From JBMOMT01 sp049324835 (GTDB lineage: Bacteria > Chloroflexota > Anaerolineae > CAYNKW01), in assembly GCA_049324835.1 (NCBI GenBank), contig JBMOMT010000060.1:1-64000 (forward strand): a stretch of DNA of 64,000 bases, read 5' to 3'. Within the stretch, counting starts at the first letter, position 1. Every line of letters begins with the position of its first letter. The position numbers were made by a program, and so were the translations under genes. The notes below the pieces were generated by a model. The model did not search any database. It was not told the DNA's origin and was given only the letters and a program-made list of their open reading frames with translations. Below are positions 1-8,800 of the stretch, in pieces.

Positions 1-281
1 GCGGTTGGCCGGACTACCACGGCCGTCGGTGAGGGAGTGGGCGTCTCCTGGCCGAAATAGGTGACGGCCCCGAAAATACAACCGGCAATGACGAGCAACG
101 CCACAAGTCCTCCACAGCCGATGAGTAATCCTTTGGGCAAACCACGCCGGGCTTCTGGGATAGTCACCGGCGGCTGGGTTGGGGTTGGCGGTGGGGTTTG
201 CTCTGGCACGGTACGAGCGCCACACTCACCGCAAAACAGGTCACCTTCTGGAATTTGAGAGCCGCAGTTGGGGCATTTCAT
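1..281 (-). CDS. Zinc-ribbon membrane protein, 3' end outside window
   Basis: The reading frame starts at ATG 281 and runs off the left edge, so about 93 residues are visible. It opens with MKCPNCGSQIPEGDLFCGECG, a double CxxC zinc ribbon typical of small bacterial membrane proteins. A Pro/Thr-rich linker follows (about residues 28-42), then one hydrophobic segment (about 50-70, LLIGCGGLVALLVIAGCIF) and a Thr/Pro stretch. An AAAGGAAA ribosome site lies 6 nt upstream. It is separated from the next gene by 167 bp and appears to have its own promoter. The extracytoplasmic domain that would show its role is not in the window, so no function is assigned. Confidence 0.8.
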   Translation of the reverse strand, partial: MKCPNCGSQIPEGDLFCGECGARTVPEQTPPPTPTQPPVTIPEARRGLPKGLLIGCGGLVALLVIAGCIFGAVTYFGQETPTPSPTAVVVRPT

Positions 282-357
282 GGCGATTTCCTTTCGTGTT
301 ATGCAGGCCAAAGCTCAGAGGCAAGAAGTTTGGGCCACATCTTTCCTGAGTGACTGT

Positions 358-385
358 ATTGTACTCAAAACCAGCGTAGAAGCAA
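358..385 (-). promoter_or_regulatory. Probable sigma70 promoter for the zinc-ribbon gene
   Basis: On the minus strand TTGCTT (385-380) and TACAAT (363-358) are 16 nt apart, about 75 nt upstream of the ATG at 281. The -10 box is the same as in the other promoters of this window; the -35 box is a weaker match. Confidence 0.45.
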
Positions 386-448
386 ACAAAACATGGGCGA
401 TCGTCCATCATAGCCAACATGCAGCGGTGGGTCGTTGCGGCCCAGGGA

Positions 449-2797
449 TCATTCAGCCTTTTTTTGCAGCGCCAGGAACACCTTTTCCGCCGAAAGCGGC
501 AGATCGCTGAAGCGAATGCCCAGCGCGTCATAGATGGCGTTGGCGATGGCCGGCGCCGTCTGCACCATGACGTGTTCACCCACCCCCCGCGCCCCCCAGG
601 GGCCATCCTCCAAGGCCGTCTCGACGATGTCGCCGTGGATTTCACGCGGCACGTCGACGGCGGTCATGATGCGATAGTCCACGAAACTGGGGTTGAGGGG
701 TTTACCCTTTTCGTCGAATTGCAGCGCCTCGAAAGCCGAGCCGAGGCCGTGCACCGCGCCGCCCTCGATCTGGGTCAGCACCAGGTCGGGGTTGATGGCC
801 TTGCCCACATCGTAGGCGCTGGCGATTTTTAGAATCTCGATCTGGCCCGTTTCGGTGTCCACCTCCAGATCGACCGCCTGCGCGCCGACGGTATAATGCA
901 CCACGGCGCGGGTGCCCTGCCCGGTCTCCGCGTCCAGGTTGGTGACGTAGGTGGGCATAAATGTGCCCTGACCCACCACCGGGCCGCCCGTCCAGCCCTC
1001 GAAATTTTCGTTGGGTAGACCATAAACCACCATCTTTTGCAGCGGCTGCTCTTCCTCGCTGCGATAAGAGATGACCTTGCCGCCCTTGATGTCCAGATCG
1101 GCCGGCTCTTCGCCCCAACGCCGGGCGACGATCTCTAATATCTGCCGTTTGGCGTCCTCGGCGGCGGCCTTGACGGCGTTGCCCGTCGACCAGGTGATGC
1201 GGCTGGCGACCGTCTGCCACTCGTAGGGGCTGTATTGGGTGTCTACCGGCGCCGAGATGCGCACCCACTCGTAGGGCACACCCAACGCCTCGGCGGCGAT
1301 CTGAGCCATGACGGTGAATACCCCCTGGCCCAGCTCCTGCGCCCCGATCTCGACGTTGACCGTGGCGTCCTCGTTGAAACGCACCACCGCCGAGCTGCCG
1401 GGGTTGGGTGGCATGGCCGGCGCCTTCCACATGATGGCCAGGCCCTTGCCGCGTTTCTTGTGCGGCGCGGACGGGCGAGGCTCGTCCTCGTCCCTGCGGC
1501 CCCAATCGATCGCCTCGCTGACGCGGTCGATGCAGGCGACCAGGTCGATGGCCGGCATCTCCATGCCGGTCAGGATGGTATCGCCTGTTTTGACGCAATT
1601 GCGCCGCCGGAACTCGGCCGGGTCCAGGCCGATCTTTTCGGCCAGTTGATCCACGATCTGCTCGATGCCCCAGTGGATTTCCGGCATGCCAAAACCACGC
1701 ATGGCGCTGCCGATGGGCTGGTTGGTATAGACGCAGTAGGAATCACCCTTGACGTTGGGGATGTCGTAGGGGCCGGTGCAGGAATAACCCGCCGCGCGGG
1801 CAATGTTGACGCCGTACTCGTTCGAAGCGCCGCCGCCAAAGTAATAGGCCGTCTCCATCGCCAGCAGCTTGCCCGCCGCGTCGCAGCCGATCTTGGTGCG
1901 GGCCACCAGGCTCTGGCGCACCGTCGTGCCGATGAACTCTTCCTCGCGGCTCATGCGTAATTTGACCGGGTGTCCCCTGACGGCGCGGGCCATGGCCACC
2001 GCCGCCGCCTCCATCGACACGCCCGCCTTGCCGCCGAATCCGCCGCCGACGTAAGGGGCCACGACGCGCAGGTCGCCGTGAGGGATGCCCAGACTTTGCG
2101 CGATCAGGTCGCGCTGGGCAAAAGGCGATTGTGAGCACGTCCACAGCGTCACCTGGCCCGATTGCCCCCACAGCGCGACGGCGGCGTGCGTCTCGATGGG
2201 CACGTGTTGGATCTGCGGCAGGCGAAATTCCCCCTCGACGACGGCGGCGCATTGCGGCCAGGCGGCTTCGACGTCGCCCTTGCGTAATTTAAAATGCTCC
2301 GAAATGTTGCTGCCCGGCTCGGGAAAGATAAAGTTGACCACCTCGTACCGGCCCAGATCGGGGTGGATCAACGGCGCGTCGGGCCGGAGAGCCTCCAGCG
2401 GGTCAAAGACGGCGGGCAGCTCTTCGTATTCGACCTGCACCAGCCGCGCCGCTCGCTCGGCGATTTCCGGGCTGACGGCCACCACGCCGGCCACGGGGTC
2501 GCCCACGTAGCGCACCCGGTCGCTGGCGAAAATGTGGCGGTCTTTGAGGTACAGGCCGATGGGCCGCGGTGTGTCCTTGCCGCTCACCACCGCTTTGACG
2601 CCGGGCACGGCCAACGCCTGGCTCACGTCGATGTGTTTGATGAGCGCGTGGGCGTGAGGGCTACGCACGATGCGCCCGTGATACAGGCCCGGGCCGAACG
2701 GCATATCGTCGATGAAGGTGGCCGCGCCGGTGACCTTTTCGTACGTGTCCACACGGGGTACACTCTTGCCCACCGGCTGGTTCGTTGTTCTGGTCAC
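449..2797 (-). CDS. Molybdopterin subunit of xanthine dehydrogenase-family hydroxylase
   Basis: 782 residues. It is the large catalytic subunit of a cytoplasmic molybdenum hydroxylase, which hydroxylates a ring carbon or aldehyde with water as oxygen source. Family landmarks in order are PYVGGGFGGKAG, GSAMRGFGMPE, GAQELGQGVFT and, near the C-terminus, GARGVGEH, whose Glu matches the catalytic base of the xanthine dehydrogenase family. The frame is open for a further 102 codons upstream, but that part lies in the FeS gene. I chose GTG 2797 because AAAGGAGG lies 6 nt ahead and the sequence then matches family N-termini (VGKSVPRVD). GTG overlaps the FeS gene stop by 4 nt. With the next two genes it forms a complete large/FeS/FAD set at the end of the minus-strand array. 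The substrate is not readable; the neighbouring nucleobase permease suggests an N-heterocycle. Confidence 0.93.
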   Translation of the reverse strand: MTRTTNQPVGKSVPRVDTYEKVTGAATFIDDMPFGPGLYHGRIVRSPHAHALIKHIDVSQALAVPGVKAVVSGKDTPRPIGLYLKDRHIFASDRVRYVGDPVAGVVAVSPEIAERAARLVQVEYEELPAVFDPLEALRPDAPLIHPDLGRYEVVNFIFPEPGSNISEHFKLRKGDVEAAWPQCAAVVEGEFRLPQIQHVPIETHAAVALWGQSGQVTLWTCSQSPFAQRDLIAQSLGIPHGDLRVVAPYVGGGFGGKAGVSMEAAAVAMARAVRGHPVKLRMSREEEFIGTTVRQSLVARTKIGCDAAGKLLAMETAYYFGGGASNEYGVNIARAAGYSCTGPYDIPNVKGDSYCVYTNQPIGSAMRGFGMPEIHWGIEQIVDQLAEKIGLDPAEFRRRNCVKTGDTILTGMEMPAIDLVACIDRVSEAIDWGRRDEDEPRPSAPHKKRGKGLAIMWKAPAMPPNPGSSAVVRFNEDATVNVEIGAQELGQGVFTVMAQIAAEALGVPYEWVRISAPVDTQYSPYEWQTVASRITWSTGNAVKAAAEDAKRQILEIVARRWGEEPADLDIKGGKVISYRSEEEQPLQKMVVYGLPNENFEGWTGGPVVGQGTFMPTYVTNLDAETGQGTRAVVHYTVGAQAVDLEVDTETGQIEILKIASAYDVGKAINPDLVLTQIEGGAVHGLGSAFEALQFDEKGKPLNPSFVDYRIMTAVDVPREIHGDIVETALEDGPWGARGVGEHVMVQTAPAIANAIYDALGIRFSDLPLSAEKVFLALQKKAE

Positions 2798-3285
2798 GAT
2801 GCGCCTCCTTTCTCTGCCGCCAGTTTTGCCGCTGCGGCCTGCACGGCCTGGATGATGCGCAGGTAGCCGGTGCAGCGGCACAGGTTGCCCACCAACGCTT
2901 CGCCGATTTCCTGTTCGGTGGGCTGGGGGGTGCGTTTCAGCAGGGCGTGAGCCGAGATCAGCATGCCCGGCGTGCAGTAGCCGCATTGCACTGCGTTGTG
3001 CTCGACGAATGTCTCTTGCAGCGTGCTCAGGTGGCCGTTTTGAGCCAGCCCTTCGACGGTGACGACCGCGCGGCCATCGCACTCGACGGCCAGCACCAGA
3101 CACGAGTTGACCGGTTCACCGTCCAAAAGCACGGTGCAGGCGCCGCACTCGCCCGCCGAGCAGCCATCTTTGGCGCCGGTGAGGCCAAGTTGTTCGCGCA
3201 GCACGTGCAGCAGCGTGTGATGATCTTGAACGATCAGCATTTCCATTTCGCCATTGACGGTCATGGTGATTTGATGTGTGCCCAT
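2794..3285 (-). CDS. [2Fe-2S] subunit of molybdenum hydroxylase
   Basis: 163 residues, normal for the small subunit. It carries electrons from the Mo centre to the FAD subunit. The plant-ferredoxin type cluster is bound by Cys42, Cys47, Cys50 and Cys62 (GCSAGECGAC then SC). The second cluster is bound by Cys101, Cys104, Cys136 and Cys138 (QCGYCTPGM and GNLCRCTG). ATG 3285 has GGGAG about 9 nt upstream. The stop overlaps the GTG of the large subunit by 4 nt and the start lies 2 nt after the FAD subunit stop, so the three genes are almost certainly co-translated. Confidence 0.95.
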   Translation of the reverse strand: MGTHQITMTVNGEMEMLIVQDHHTLLHVLREQLGLTGAKDGCSAGECGACTVLLDGEPVNSCLVLAVECDGRAVVTVEGLAQNGHLSTLQETFVEHNAVQCGYCTPGMLISAHALLKRTPQPTEQEIGEALVGNLCRCTGYLRIIQAVQAAAAKLAAEKGGAS

Positions 3286-3287
3286 CT

Positions 3288-4214
3288 CTACACTCCCATC
3301 CTTGCCAACACGTCCTTCACCGCCCGTCGCGTCAGATTACGCACCATCAGTTTGCGGTACTCGGCGCTGGCGCGCGCGTCGCTGATGGGCGTGGCGGCGT
3401 CCATGGCGGCCTCGGCTGCGGCGCTGATGGTGGCCTCGGTGAGGGGGCCCTGGGCCAGGATCGCCTCGGCGGTTGTGGCGCGCAGTGGCGTGGGCGCCAC
3501 CGAGGCCAGCGCAACCCGAAAGCGATACCCGGAGGCAGCCGATGCATCCGGGAAACCCAACGCCGCCACACCGACGATGGCCAGGTCGCCGGCGCGGTTG
3601 CGCCCCAGCTTGAGGTAACGCCCTGCCCAGCCTGCCGCCGGGGGCGGAATCTCGATAGCGGTCACGATCTCGCCGGGTTGCATCTGGGTTTTTCCCGGCC
3701 CGGTGAAAAAGCCGTGGTTGGCCCTGTGAGGCCCAACCTCAGGGTTGAGCGGCAGCCGTCGTTCGCCAGCGGGGCCGTAGAGGGCCGCTGTGGCGCCGAT
3801 CGCCAGACAGGCCGGCGCGGTATCCGAGGCGGGCGAACCGTTGCACAGGTTACCGGCCACGGTGGCCCGGTTGCGCAGTTGATACGACGCCACCGCGCGC
3901 GCCGCCTGGGCCAGGATGGGGTAATGCGCCTGCACTGCCGGGTGGGCGGCCACGCGGTTCATGTTCACCGCCGCGCCCAGGCGCAGGCCCGCCGCCGGAT
4001 CGAAAGAGATGTCCAACATGCCCGGCAACCCCTTCAGATCCACGACGTACCGGGTATTGGGGTAAAAGCCATCGCGCAGCCGGACAAAAAGATCCGTGCC
4101 GCCCATAAAAGGCCTCGCCGTCCCGTTGTGGGCGACGAGAAATTCCACAGCCTCTTGCAGCGTCGTGGGCCGCAGATAATCGAACTCGGCGATGAATTGT
4201 TTGCCGGTTAGCAC
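3288..4214 (-). CDS. FAD-binding subunit of molybdenum hydroxylase (CoxM-like)
   Basis: 308 residues. It passes electrons from the FeS subunit through FAD to an unknown acceptor. The FAD pyrophosphate-binding regions show as FMGGTDLFVRL and TVAGNLCNGSPASD. The frame is open back to 4310, but GTG 4214 has a strong AAGGAGG 8 nt upstream and gives the normal N-terminus (FDYLRPTTLQEAVEFL), so the longer start is rejected. It is the first gene of the three-subunit enzyme and lies 79 bp after the NCS2 permease. Confidence 0.93.
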   Translation of the reverse strand: MLTGKQFIAEFDYLRPTTLQEAVEFLVAHNGTARPFMGGTDLFVRLRDGFYPNTRYVVDLKGLPGMLDISFDPAAGLRLGAAVNMNRVAAHPAVQAHYPILAQAARAVASYQLRNRATVAGNLCNGSPASDTAPACLAIGATAALYGPAGERRLPLNPEVGPHRANHGFFTGPGKTQMQPGEIVTAIEIPPPAAGWAGRYLKLGRNRAGDLAIVGVAALGFPDASAASGYRFRVALASVAPTPLRATTAEAILAQGPLTEATISAAAEAAMDAATPISDARASAEYRKLMVRNLTRRAVKDVLARMGV

Positions 4215-4293
4215 GTTTGGCGCCTCCTTGGTGAAAACAGGGGACGGCCATCCAAGTGCTGTCGATGGCCGCCCCGTTTGAAACCGATCGTTT

Positions 4294-5682
4294 TTAGTCT
4301 GCTGCGCCAACCTGTGGCGGTTTAAAGATCAAAAAGATGGCGTTGAGCACAATACCTGCCACCGCGCCGGTGGCGATGGCCGGCCAGCCGTTGGGAAAGA
4401 TGCCCTGCAAAAGTGGAATGGGCAAGAACCCATCCGGATAACCGATGTGCCCACCGACGCCGATGACCAGGATAGTGGCTCCGATGGCCAGTTGTTTGGG
4501 ATCGAACAGGTTTACCTTCTCGGACATCATCAACGCGACACCTTGCATGCCGATGACGCCGAACAGGTAGATGGCCAGGCCGCCGCTGACCGCCGTGGGT
4601 ACGCTCTGGACGATGCCAACCAGCGTCCCGCTGAACGAGAGCAGAATGGCGATGACGCCGGCAGTGAGGAGGGCCGGCCCGGAATAGTTGCGGGTGATGA
4701 CCATCAGCGAGTTGTTCTCACCATAGTTGGTGCCGGCCACGCCGCCGAACAAACCGTTGACCATGTCGCCCACACCGTCCAGCACCAGGTTAAAGCCGAT
4801 GTACTCACTCAGCTTGAGTTTTGCCCGGCCCAACTGCTCGGCCAGGTGATCCACGTACAGGCTGATCTGGTACAGGTGGGCCGTGGATTCGGGGATGGTG
4901 GCGATGGCCATCACGGCGATGCTGACGATGGCGGTGGCCGTCATCTCGTGGCCAAAGTTGGGAAAGGTGATGTGTGGCGCAGCGATCAGCCTGGCTTGTG
5001 TGATGGGATCAAAGCTTACCATGCCCAGAATGGCGGCAAAGATATAACCGACGATCGCTCCCAGCAGGATGGGCAGCATACCGATGAACCCCTTGCCTTG
5101 CAGGTAGACCGAAAAGAGGATCGTGGCGAGCAGGGTGACGACCGCCACCGCCCACCAGCCCAGATCGCCGCCAGCGATGCCCCCGGCGACGCCGGAGGCC
5201 ATATCCAGGGCGGCCTTGCCCAACGCAAAACCGATGACGGCCGCCACCGAGCCGGTGACGATCGGCGGCAGAATTTTGTCGATCATCTTTTTGCCGCCGC
5301 CAAAGCGGATGATCAGACCGATGACGATGTTGACCACGCCGGTGACGACGATGCCCGCCTGCGCCGCGCCGATCAGCTCGTCGCTGGCTGGCTGGCCGAA
5401 ACTGGCATTGGTGATGGCCAGCGTGGCGGCGATGTAGCTAAAGCTAGAGCCATAGTACAGTGGAATGAATTTGCCCAGGCGCCAATAGGAGCCAAGCAAC
5501 GCCACGATGGTCGCCAGGCCAGAGGCCATCAGCACCGTACTGACGTGAAAGCCCACGAGTAAGGCGACCAGCACGGTGGCCGGGAACATGGTCAGCACGT
5601 GCTGAAAACCGAGCAGGATCATCTGCCCCCACGGTGGACGATCGTTGGGTAGATAGCCGAACACTTTTTCTCCTGTAGCCAT
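4294..5682 (-). CDS. NCS2-family nucleobase permease (uracil/xanthine type)
   Basis: 462 residues, mostly hydrophobic, with about 14 membrane segments expected for this proton-symport family. The signature stretch GTNYGENNSLMVITR resembles the YGENIG...TR motif of uracil permeases such as UraA more than the QNNG motif of xanthine carriers. GTG/ATG choices upstream to 5718 are possible, but ATG 5682 has AGGGGGA 6 nt ahead and starts the normal sequence (EKVFGYLPNDRPPWGQ). It sits between an amidohydrolase and a molybdenum hydroxylase, which points to import of a uracil-, purine- or pyridine-like ring for catabolism. Confidence 0.93.
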   Translation of the reverse strand: MATGEKVFGYLPNDRPPWGQMILLGFQHVLTMFPATVLVALLVGFHVSTVLMASGLATIVALLGSYWRLGKFIPLYYGSSFSYIAATLAITNASFGQPASDELIGAAQAGIVVTGVVNIVIGLIIRFGGGKKMIDKILPPIVTGSVAAVIGFALGKAALDMASGVAGGIAGGDLGWWAVAVVTLLATILFSVYLQGKGFIGMLPILLGAIVGYIFAAILGMVSFDPITQARLIAAPHITFPNFGHEMTATAIVSIAVMAIATIPESTAHLYQISLYVDHLAEQLGRAKLKLSEYIGFNLVLDGVGDMVNGLFGGVAGTNYGENNSLMVITRNYSGPALLTAGVIAILLSFSGTLVGIVQSVPTAVSGGLAIYLFGVIGMQGVALMMSEKVNLFDPKQLAIGATILVIGVGGHIGYPDGFLPIPLLQGIFPNGWPAIATGAVAGIVLNAIFLIFKPPQVGAAD

Positions 5683-5795
5683 TTGAATCCCCCTTTGCAA
5701 AAAAACGATTACGGACATGACAACGTGCGGCGGCCTTGTGGGCGGCTGCCGGCCCCTTTTTTGCTCGATCTCACCCCCTTTCGTATGTTGTTATC

Positions 5796-5837
5796 GTGTG
5801 GCGCACCGGCGGCCCCATTGCGCGCCTTGCGCCACAC
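5796..5837. repeat. Intergenic inverted repeat
   Basis: Arms GTGTGGCGCA (5796-5805) and TGCGCCACAC (5828-5837) form a 10-bp stem between the amidohydrolase stop and the permease start. There is no T-tract on the minus strand, so an mRNA-stabilising or processing hairpin is more likely than a terminator. Confidence 0.6.
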
Positions 5838-5842
5838 CCCTC

Positions 5843-6754
5843 TCAGTCCAGGTATTCGATGCGCCGGGCAGGTTCAAAGCGGCTGCGGCCCGGCGTCAGG
5901 ATGCCTTCGTAAGCGGCCAGATTGCGGTCCTGCAGATGATCAAAGATCATCGGGCTTTGCGCCCCATAAGTGATGCGTTTGATGGGGTCGGGGTCGAGTT
6001 CGGCGGTGATGATCTCTTCGCTGCCGCGGGCCAGAGCCAGCGTCTGAGCGATCGGTGAAACGATCATCGAATGGCCGAAAAAATAGTTGCCCCCGGCGTC
6101 TGGGCCGACGGCGTTGCAGGCGGCCACGTAGACGTGATTGTCGTAGGCGCGAGCCTTGTTGGTCACCTCCCAGATCTCGAAACTGCGCAACAGCGCCGAG
6201 GGCCGCGCGATGACCTCGGCCCCTTTGACCGCCATCACCCGCGCCAGTTCTGGAAAATCGCCGTCGTAACAGATGATGATGCCCAAGGTGCCCAGGGCCG
6301 TCTCAAAAACCGGGGCCTCGGTGCCGGGTGTAGACCAGCCCGTCCTGAGTCCTGAAGGGCCGCCACCGGAGAGGCGTTCGGTGGGAAAGAGGTGCGTTTT
6401 GCGGTAAACGCCGATCACCTGGCCATCCGGGCCGATGAGCGCCGCCGAGTTGTAAACCACGCTGCGTTGAGGCCCCCGTTCATAAGTAGGAAACACCACA
6501 TGAACGCCCAGGTTGCGCGCTGCTCGCTGAATGGGGGCCGTCGTCGCGCCGGGAATGACATCCACTCGCTGCCACAGTTCCTCGACCGGCATGGCCGGGG
6601 TAAAGCCGGTGGTCACCGTCTCGGGCAAGACCACCAGTTCAGCGCCGTTCTCGCGGACGGCCCGTTCCAGCCAGGCTTCGACCTTTTGCAGGTTCTCGTG
6701 CACGGCGTTGGGCGTGATGGCAATCTGGACGCAGGCGGCAGTAAAGCGTTTCAC
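5843..6754 (-). CDS. Nitrilase-superfamily carbon-nitrogen hydrolase
   Basis: 303 residues. It hydrolyses a non-peptide C-N bond (amide, N-carbamoyl or nitrile) with a Glu-Lys-Cys triad: Glu45 in VLPETVTTGF, Lys119 in VYRKTHLFP and Cys162 in IICYDGDFPE. The start is GTG 6754 with AAGGAGG 8 nt upstream. Between Lys119 and Cys162 there is a Gly/Pro/Ser-rich insert (about residues 130-146, GGGPSGLRTGWSTPG). Its DNA (6339-6367) contains an inverted CGTCCTGAG/CTGAAGG-type motif like the intergenic repeats here, so it may be an inserted repeat. In this context it could remove ammonia or carbamate from a ring-opened heterocycle, but the exact substrate is open. Confidence 0.92.
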   Translation of the reverse strand: MKRFTAACVQIAITPNAVHENLQKVEAWLERAVRENGAELVVLPETVTTGFTPAMPVEELWQRVDVIPGATTAPIQRAARNLGVHVVFPTYERGPQRSVVYNSAALIGPDGQVIGVYRKTHLFPTERLSGGGPSGLRTGWSTPGTEAPVFETALGTLGIIICYDGDFPELARVMAVKGAEVIARPSALLRSFEIWEVTNKARAYDNHVYVAACNAVGPDAGGNYFFGHSMIVSPIAQTLALARGSEEIITAELDPDPIKRITYGAQSPMIFDHLQDRNLAAYEGILTPGRSRFEPARRIEYLD

Positions 6755-6761
6755 GATTCTC

Positions 6762-6993
6762 CTCCTTACCGGTTCAATCGCTCCACCTGCGCCGGATCGC
6801 AGGCGCCAGCAAAGTGGCCTTGCGGGCCATCAATTCCTGATATTCGTCGTCGTCCACAAAAGCCCGCAGCGATCAATGCTCGACTGGCCAGCAGGTCGAT
6901 CTCGCCGCCCACACATCCGGCGTGGATTTCGAATCCCTGTCGCCTTGAGTTGTTTTGCCACGAACCCGGCCTGGGTGAACTCCAGGGCCGCGC
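6762..6993 (-). pseudogene. Decayed coding fragment, family not recognised
   Basis: Reading the minus strand between the transketolase stop and the amidohydrolase start gives coding-like pieces in changing frames: LEFTQAGFVAKQLKATG, then EIHAGCVGGEIDLLASRALI, then VDDDEYQELMARKATLLAP. At least two frameshifts are needed to join them and no start is visible. It looks like the tail of a lost gene left within the operon. I do not recognise the family. Confidence 0.4.
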
Positions 6994-7947
6994 CTACATC
7001 GTTTCCATTCTTCGCAGAATGGTCTCGACCATTTTCCCAGGCGTCAGGCCATAGTGGGCCAGCAGCTCGTCGGCAGTGGCCGACTGGCCAAACTGGTCAC
7101 GCACGCCCAGGCGTAACAGCGGCGGCCCGCCGCCCGCCTCGGCCAGCGTCTCGGCCACGGCGCTGCCCAGCCCGCCGACGATCCAGTGTTCCTCCATCGT
7201 CACCACCAGCCGTTTGCCGCCCGCCGCGTCCAGGATCGCAACCGCGTCCAGCGGCTTGAGGGTGGGCACGTTGAGCACCGTCGCCGCCAACCCCTGCCCG
7301 GCCAGAAGCTCGGCGGTATCCAGGGCCAGCGCGGTCATGATGCCCGTGGCGTAGATGGCCAGATCGCCGCCCCGGCGCATCACCGGCGCCGCGCCGATCT
7401 GGAAGCGATAGTCCGCGCCAAACAGCACCGGCGTCGGATAACGGCCCAGCCGCAGATAAAACGGCCCCGGCGTCTCGGCGGCGGCCAGCGTCGCCAGGTA
7501 GGCCTCCGTCGCGTCGGCAGGGACGAGCACCGTCAGGTCGGGCAGCAGCCGGGTCAGGGCCACGTCGTCCAGCGATTGGTGGGTGGCACCGTCTGGTCCC
7601 TGGGTCAACCCGGCGCTCACACCCACGATCTTGACGTTTTCGCGGGCGTAACCGAGCTGCAAGCGGATCTGGTCGTAGGCCCGGCCAGGGATGAACATGG
7701 CAAACGAGGTGGCAAAAACCGTGCAGCCGGTGGCGGCCATGCCGGCGGCGGTGCAGATCATGTCGGCCTCGGCGATGCCCATGTCGAAAAAACGATCGGG
7801 GTGCGCCTGGCCAAAGGCGTAGGTCTTGTTGGAACGTTGCAGGTCCGAATCCATGACCACCACGTCCGGGCGGCGGCGGCCCAGCTCCAAAAGGGCCTCG
7901 CCGTAAGCGTCGCGGGTTTCCACGCGGTCGCCGATCTTCCACTTCAT
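6994..7947 (-). CDS. Transketolase, C-terminal subunit
   Basis: 317 residues covering the pyrimidine-binding and C-terminal domains of a thiamine-diphosphate transketolase that is split over two genes, as in many archaea and some bacteria. The sequence runs from ETRDAYGEALLEL through FDMGIAEADMICTAAGMA, which contains the conserved Glu that activates the cofactor, to the C-terminal domain (TMEEHWIVGGLGSAVAE). ATG 7947 overlaps the stop of the N-terminal subunit (ATGA) and has GGGAGG upstream; the open frame back to 8187 is only a shadow. It would move two-carbon ketol units between sugar phosphates or act on an analogous ketol. It lies in a catabolic array rather than a pentose-phosphate cluster. 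Confidence 0.93.
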   Translation of the reverse strand: MKWKIGDRVETRDAYGEALLELGRRRPDVVVMDSDLQRSNKTYAFGQAHPDRFFDMGIAEADMICTAAGMAATGCTVFATSFAMFIPGRAYDQIRLQLGYARENVKIVGVSAGLTQGPDGATHQSLDDVALTRLLPDLTVLVPADATEAYLATLAAAETPGPFYLRLGRYPTPVLFGADYRFQIGAAPVMRRGGDLAIYATGIMTALALDTAELLAGQGLAATVLNVPTLKPLDAVAILDAAGGKRLVVTMEEHWIVGGLGSAVAETLAEAGGGPPLLRLGVRDQFGQSATADELLAHYGLTPGKMVETILRRMETM

Positions 7948-8786
7948 CGCGCTGCCTCCCCATCCACGGCCAGCAGCCGCATCGCCTCCGCCCACTGCGT
8001 CGGGCTGATGGGCGCGTTGTGGAACTGGAACTGGCCCTCCATGAACGGCACGCCCTTGCCCTTGACCGTCTCGGCGATGATGACCGTCGGCTTGCCCTTG
8101 ACCGTCTCCGCCTCGTCCAGGGCGTCGCAGATCTGGCGCAGGTCGTGGCCGTCCACGGCCAGGGTGTGCCAGCCAAAAGCCTGCCACTTGGCGGCCAGCG
8201 GCTCCAGGTTTTTGGCCTCGTCGACCACACCCTGGCTTTTCAGGTGGTTACGGTCCACCAGGGCGCACAGGTGGTCCAGCTTGCGGGTCGAGCTGCCCAT
8301 GGCCGCCTCCCAGACCTGGCCCTCGTGCAGCTCGCCGTCGCCCAGCAGGCAATAGACGCGGATGTCCAGCCCGCGCAGGCGAGCGGCCAGGGCCACGCCG
8401 TTGGCAAAACTCAAGCCCTGGCCCAGCGAGCCGGTGCAAGCCTCCAGGCCGGGCGTCAGGCAGGCGTTGGGATGGCCTTGCAGGATGCTGCCCAGGTGTT
8501 TGAGCGTGGCCAACGCCTCCAGCGGCAGCACGCCCAGCCGGGCCAGGGCCACATACTGGGCCGGGACGGTGTGGCCTTTGCTCATCACAAAGCGGTCGCG
8601 CCCGTCCCAATCGGGGTTGGCCGGATCGTAACGCATCTTGAAAAAATAGAGCGCCGTGACCATCTCGACGATGGACAGCGAGCCGCCAAAGTGGTGGGCC
8701 TTGCCGGCGCCCATCATCTTGACGATCTGGTAACGCATGTCGCGGGCGGTGGCCGTCAACTCGGCCAGTTTACGGTCGTCAACCAT
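7944..8786 (-). CDS. Transketolase, N-terminal subunit
   Basis: 280 residues forming the thiamine-pyrophosphate-binding domain. Landmarks are KAHHFGGSLSIVEMV, SKGHTVPAQYVAL, GSLGQGLSFANG and the Mg-diphosphate motif GDGELHEGQVWEA. The Asn usually found downstream sits in DRNHLKSQG. ATG 8786 has GGAGCAAGG just upstream; a TTG at 8804 is possible but would overlap the dehydrogenase stop region. It pairs with the C-terminal subunit through a 4-nt overlap and follows a zinc alcohol dehydrogenase by 14 nt. Confidence 0.93.
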   Translation of the reverse strand: MVDDRKLAELTATARDMRYQIVKMMGAGKAHHFGGSLSIVEMVTALYFFKMRYDPANPDWDGRDRFVMSKGHTVPAQYVALARLGVLPLEALATLKHLGSILQGHPNACLTPGLEACTGSLGQGLSFANGVALAARLRGLDIRVYCLLGDGELHEGQVWEAAMGSSTRKLDHLCALVDRNHLKSQGVVDEAKNLEPLAAKWQAFGWHTLAVDGHDLRQICDALDEAETVKGKPTVIIAETVKGKGVPFMEGQFQFHNAPISPTQWAEAMRLLAVDGEAAR

Positions 8787-8800
8787 GAACCTTGCTCCAA

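Noticed and set aside
2798..3103. N-terminal extension of the Mo subunit ORF
   Set aside because: It lies inside the FeS gene in another frame, and GTG 2797 has a strong ribosome site and gives the family N-terminus.
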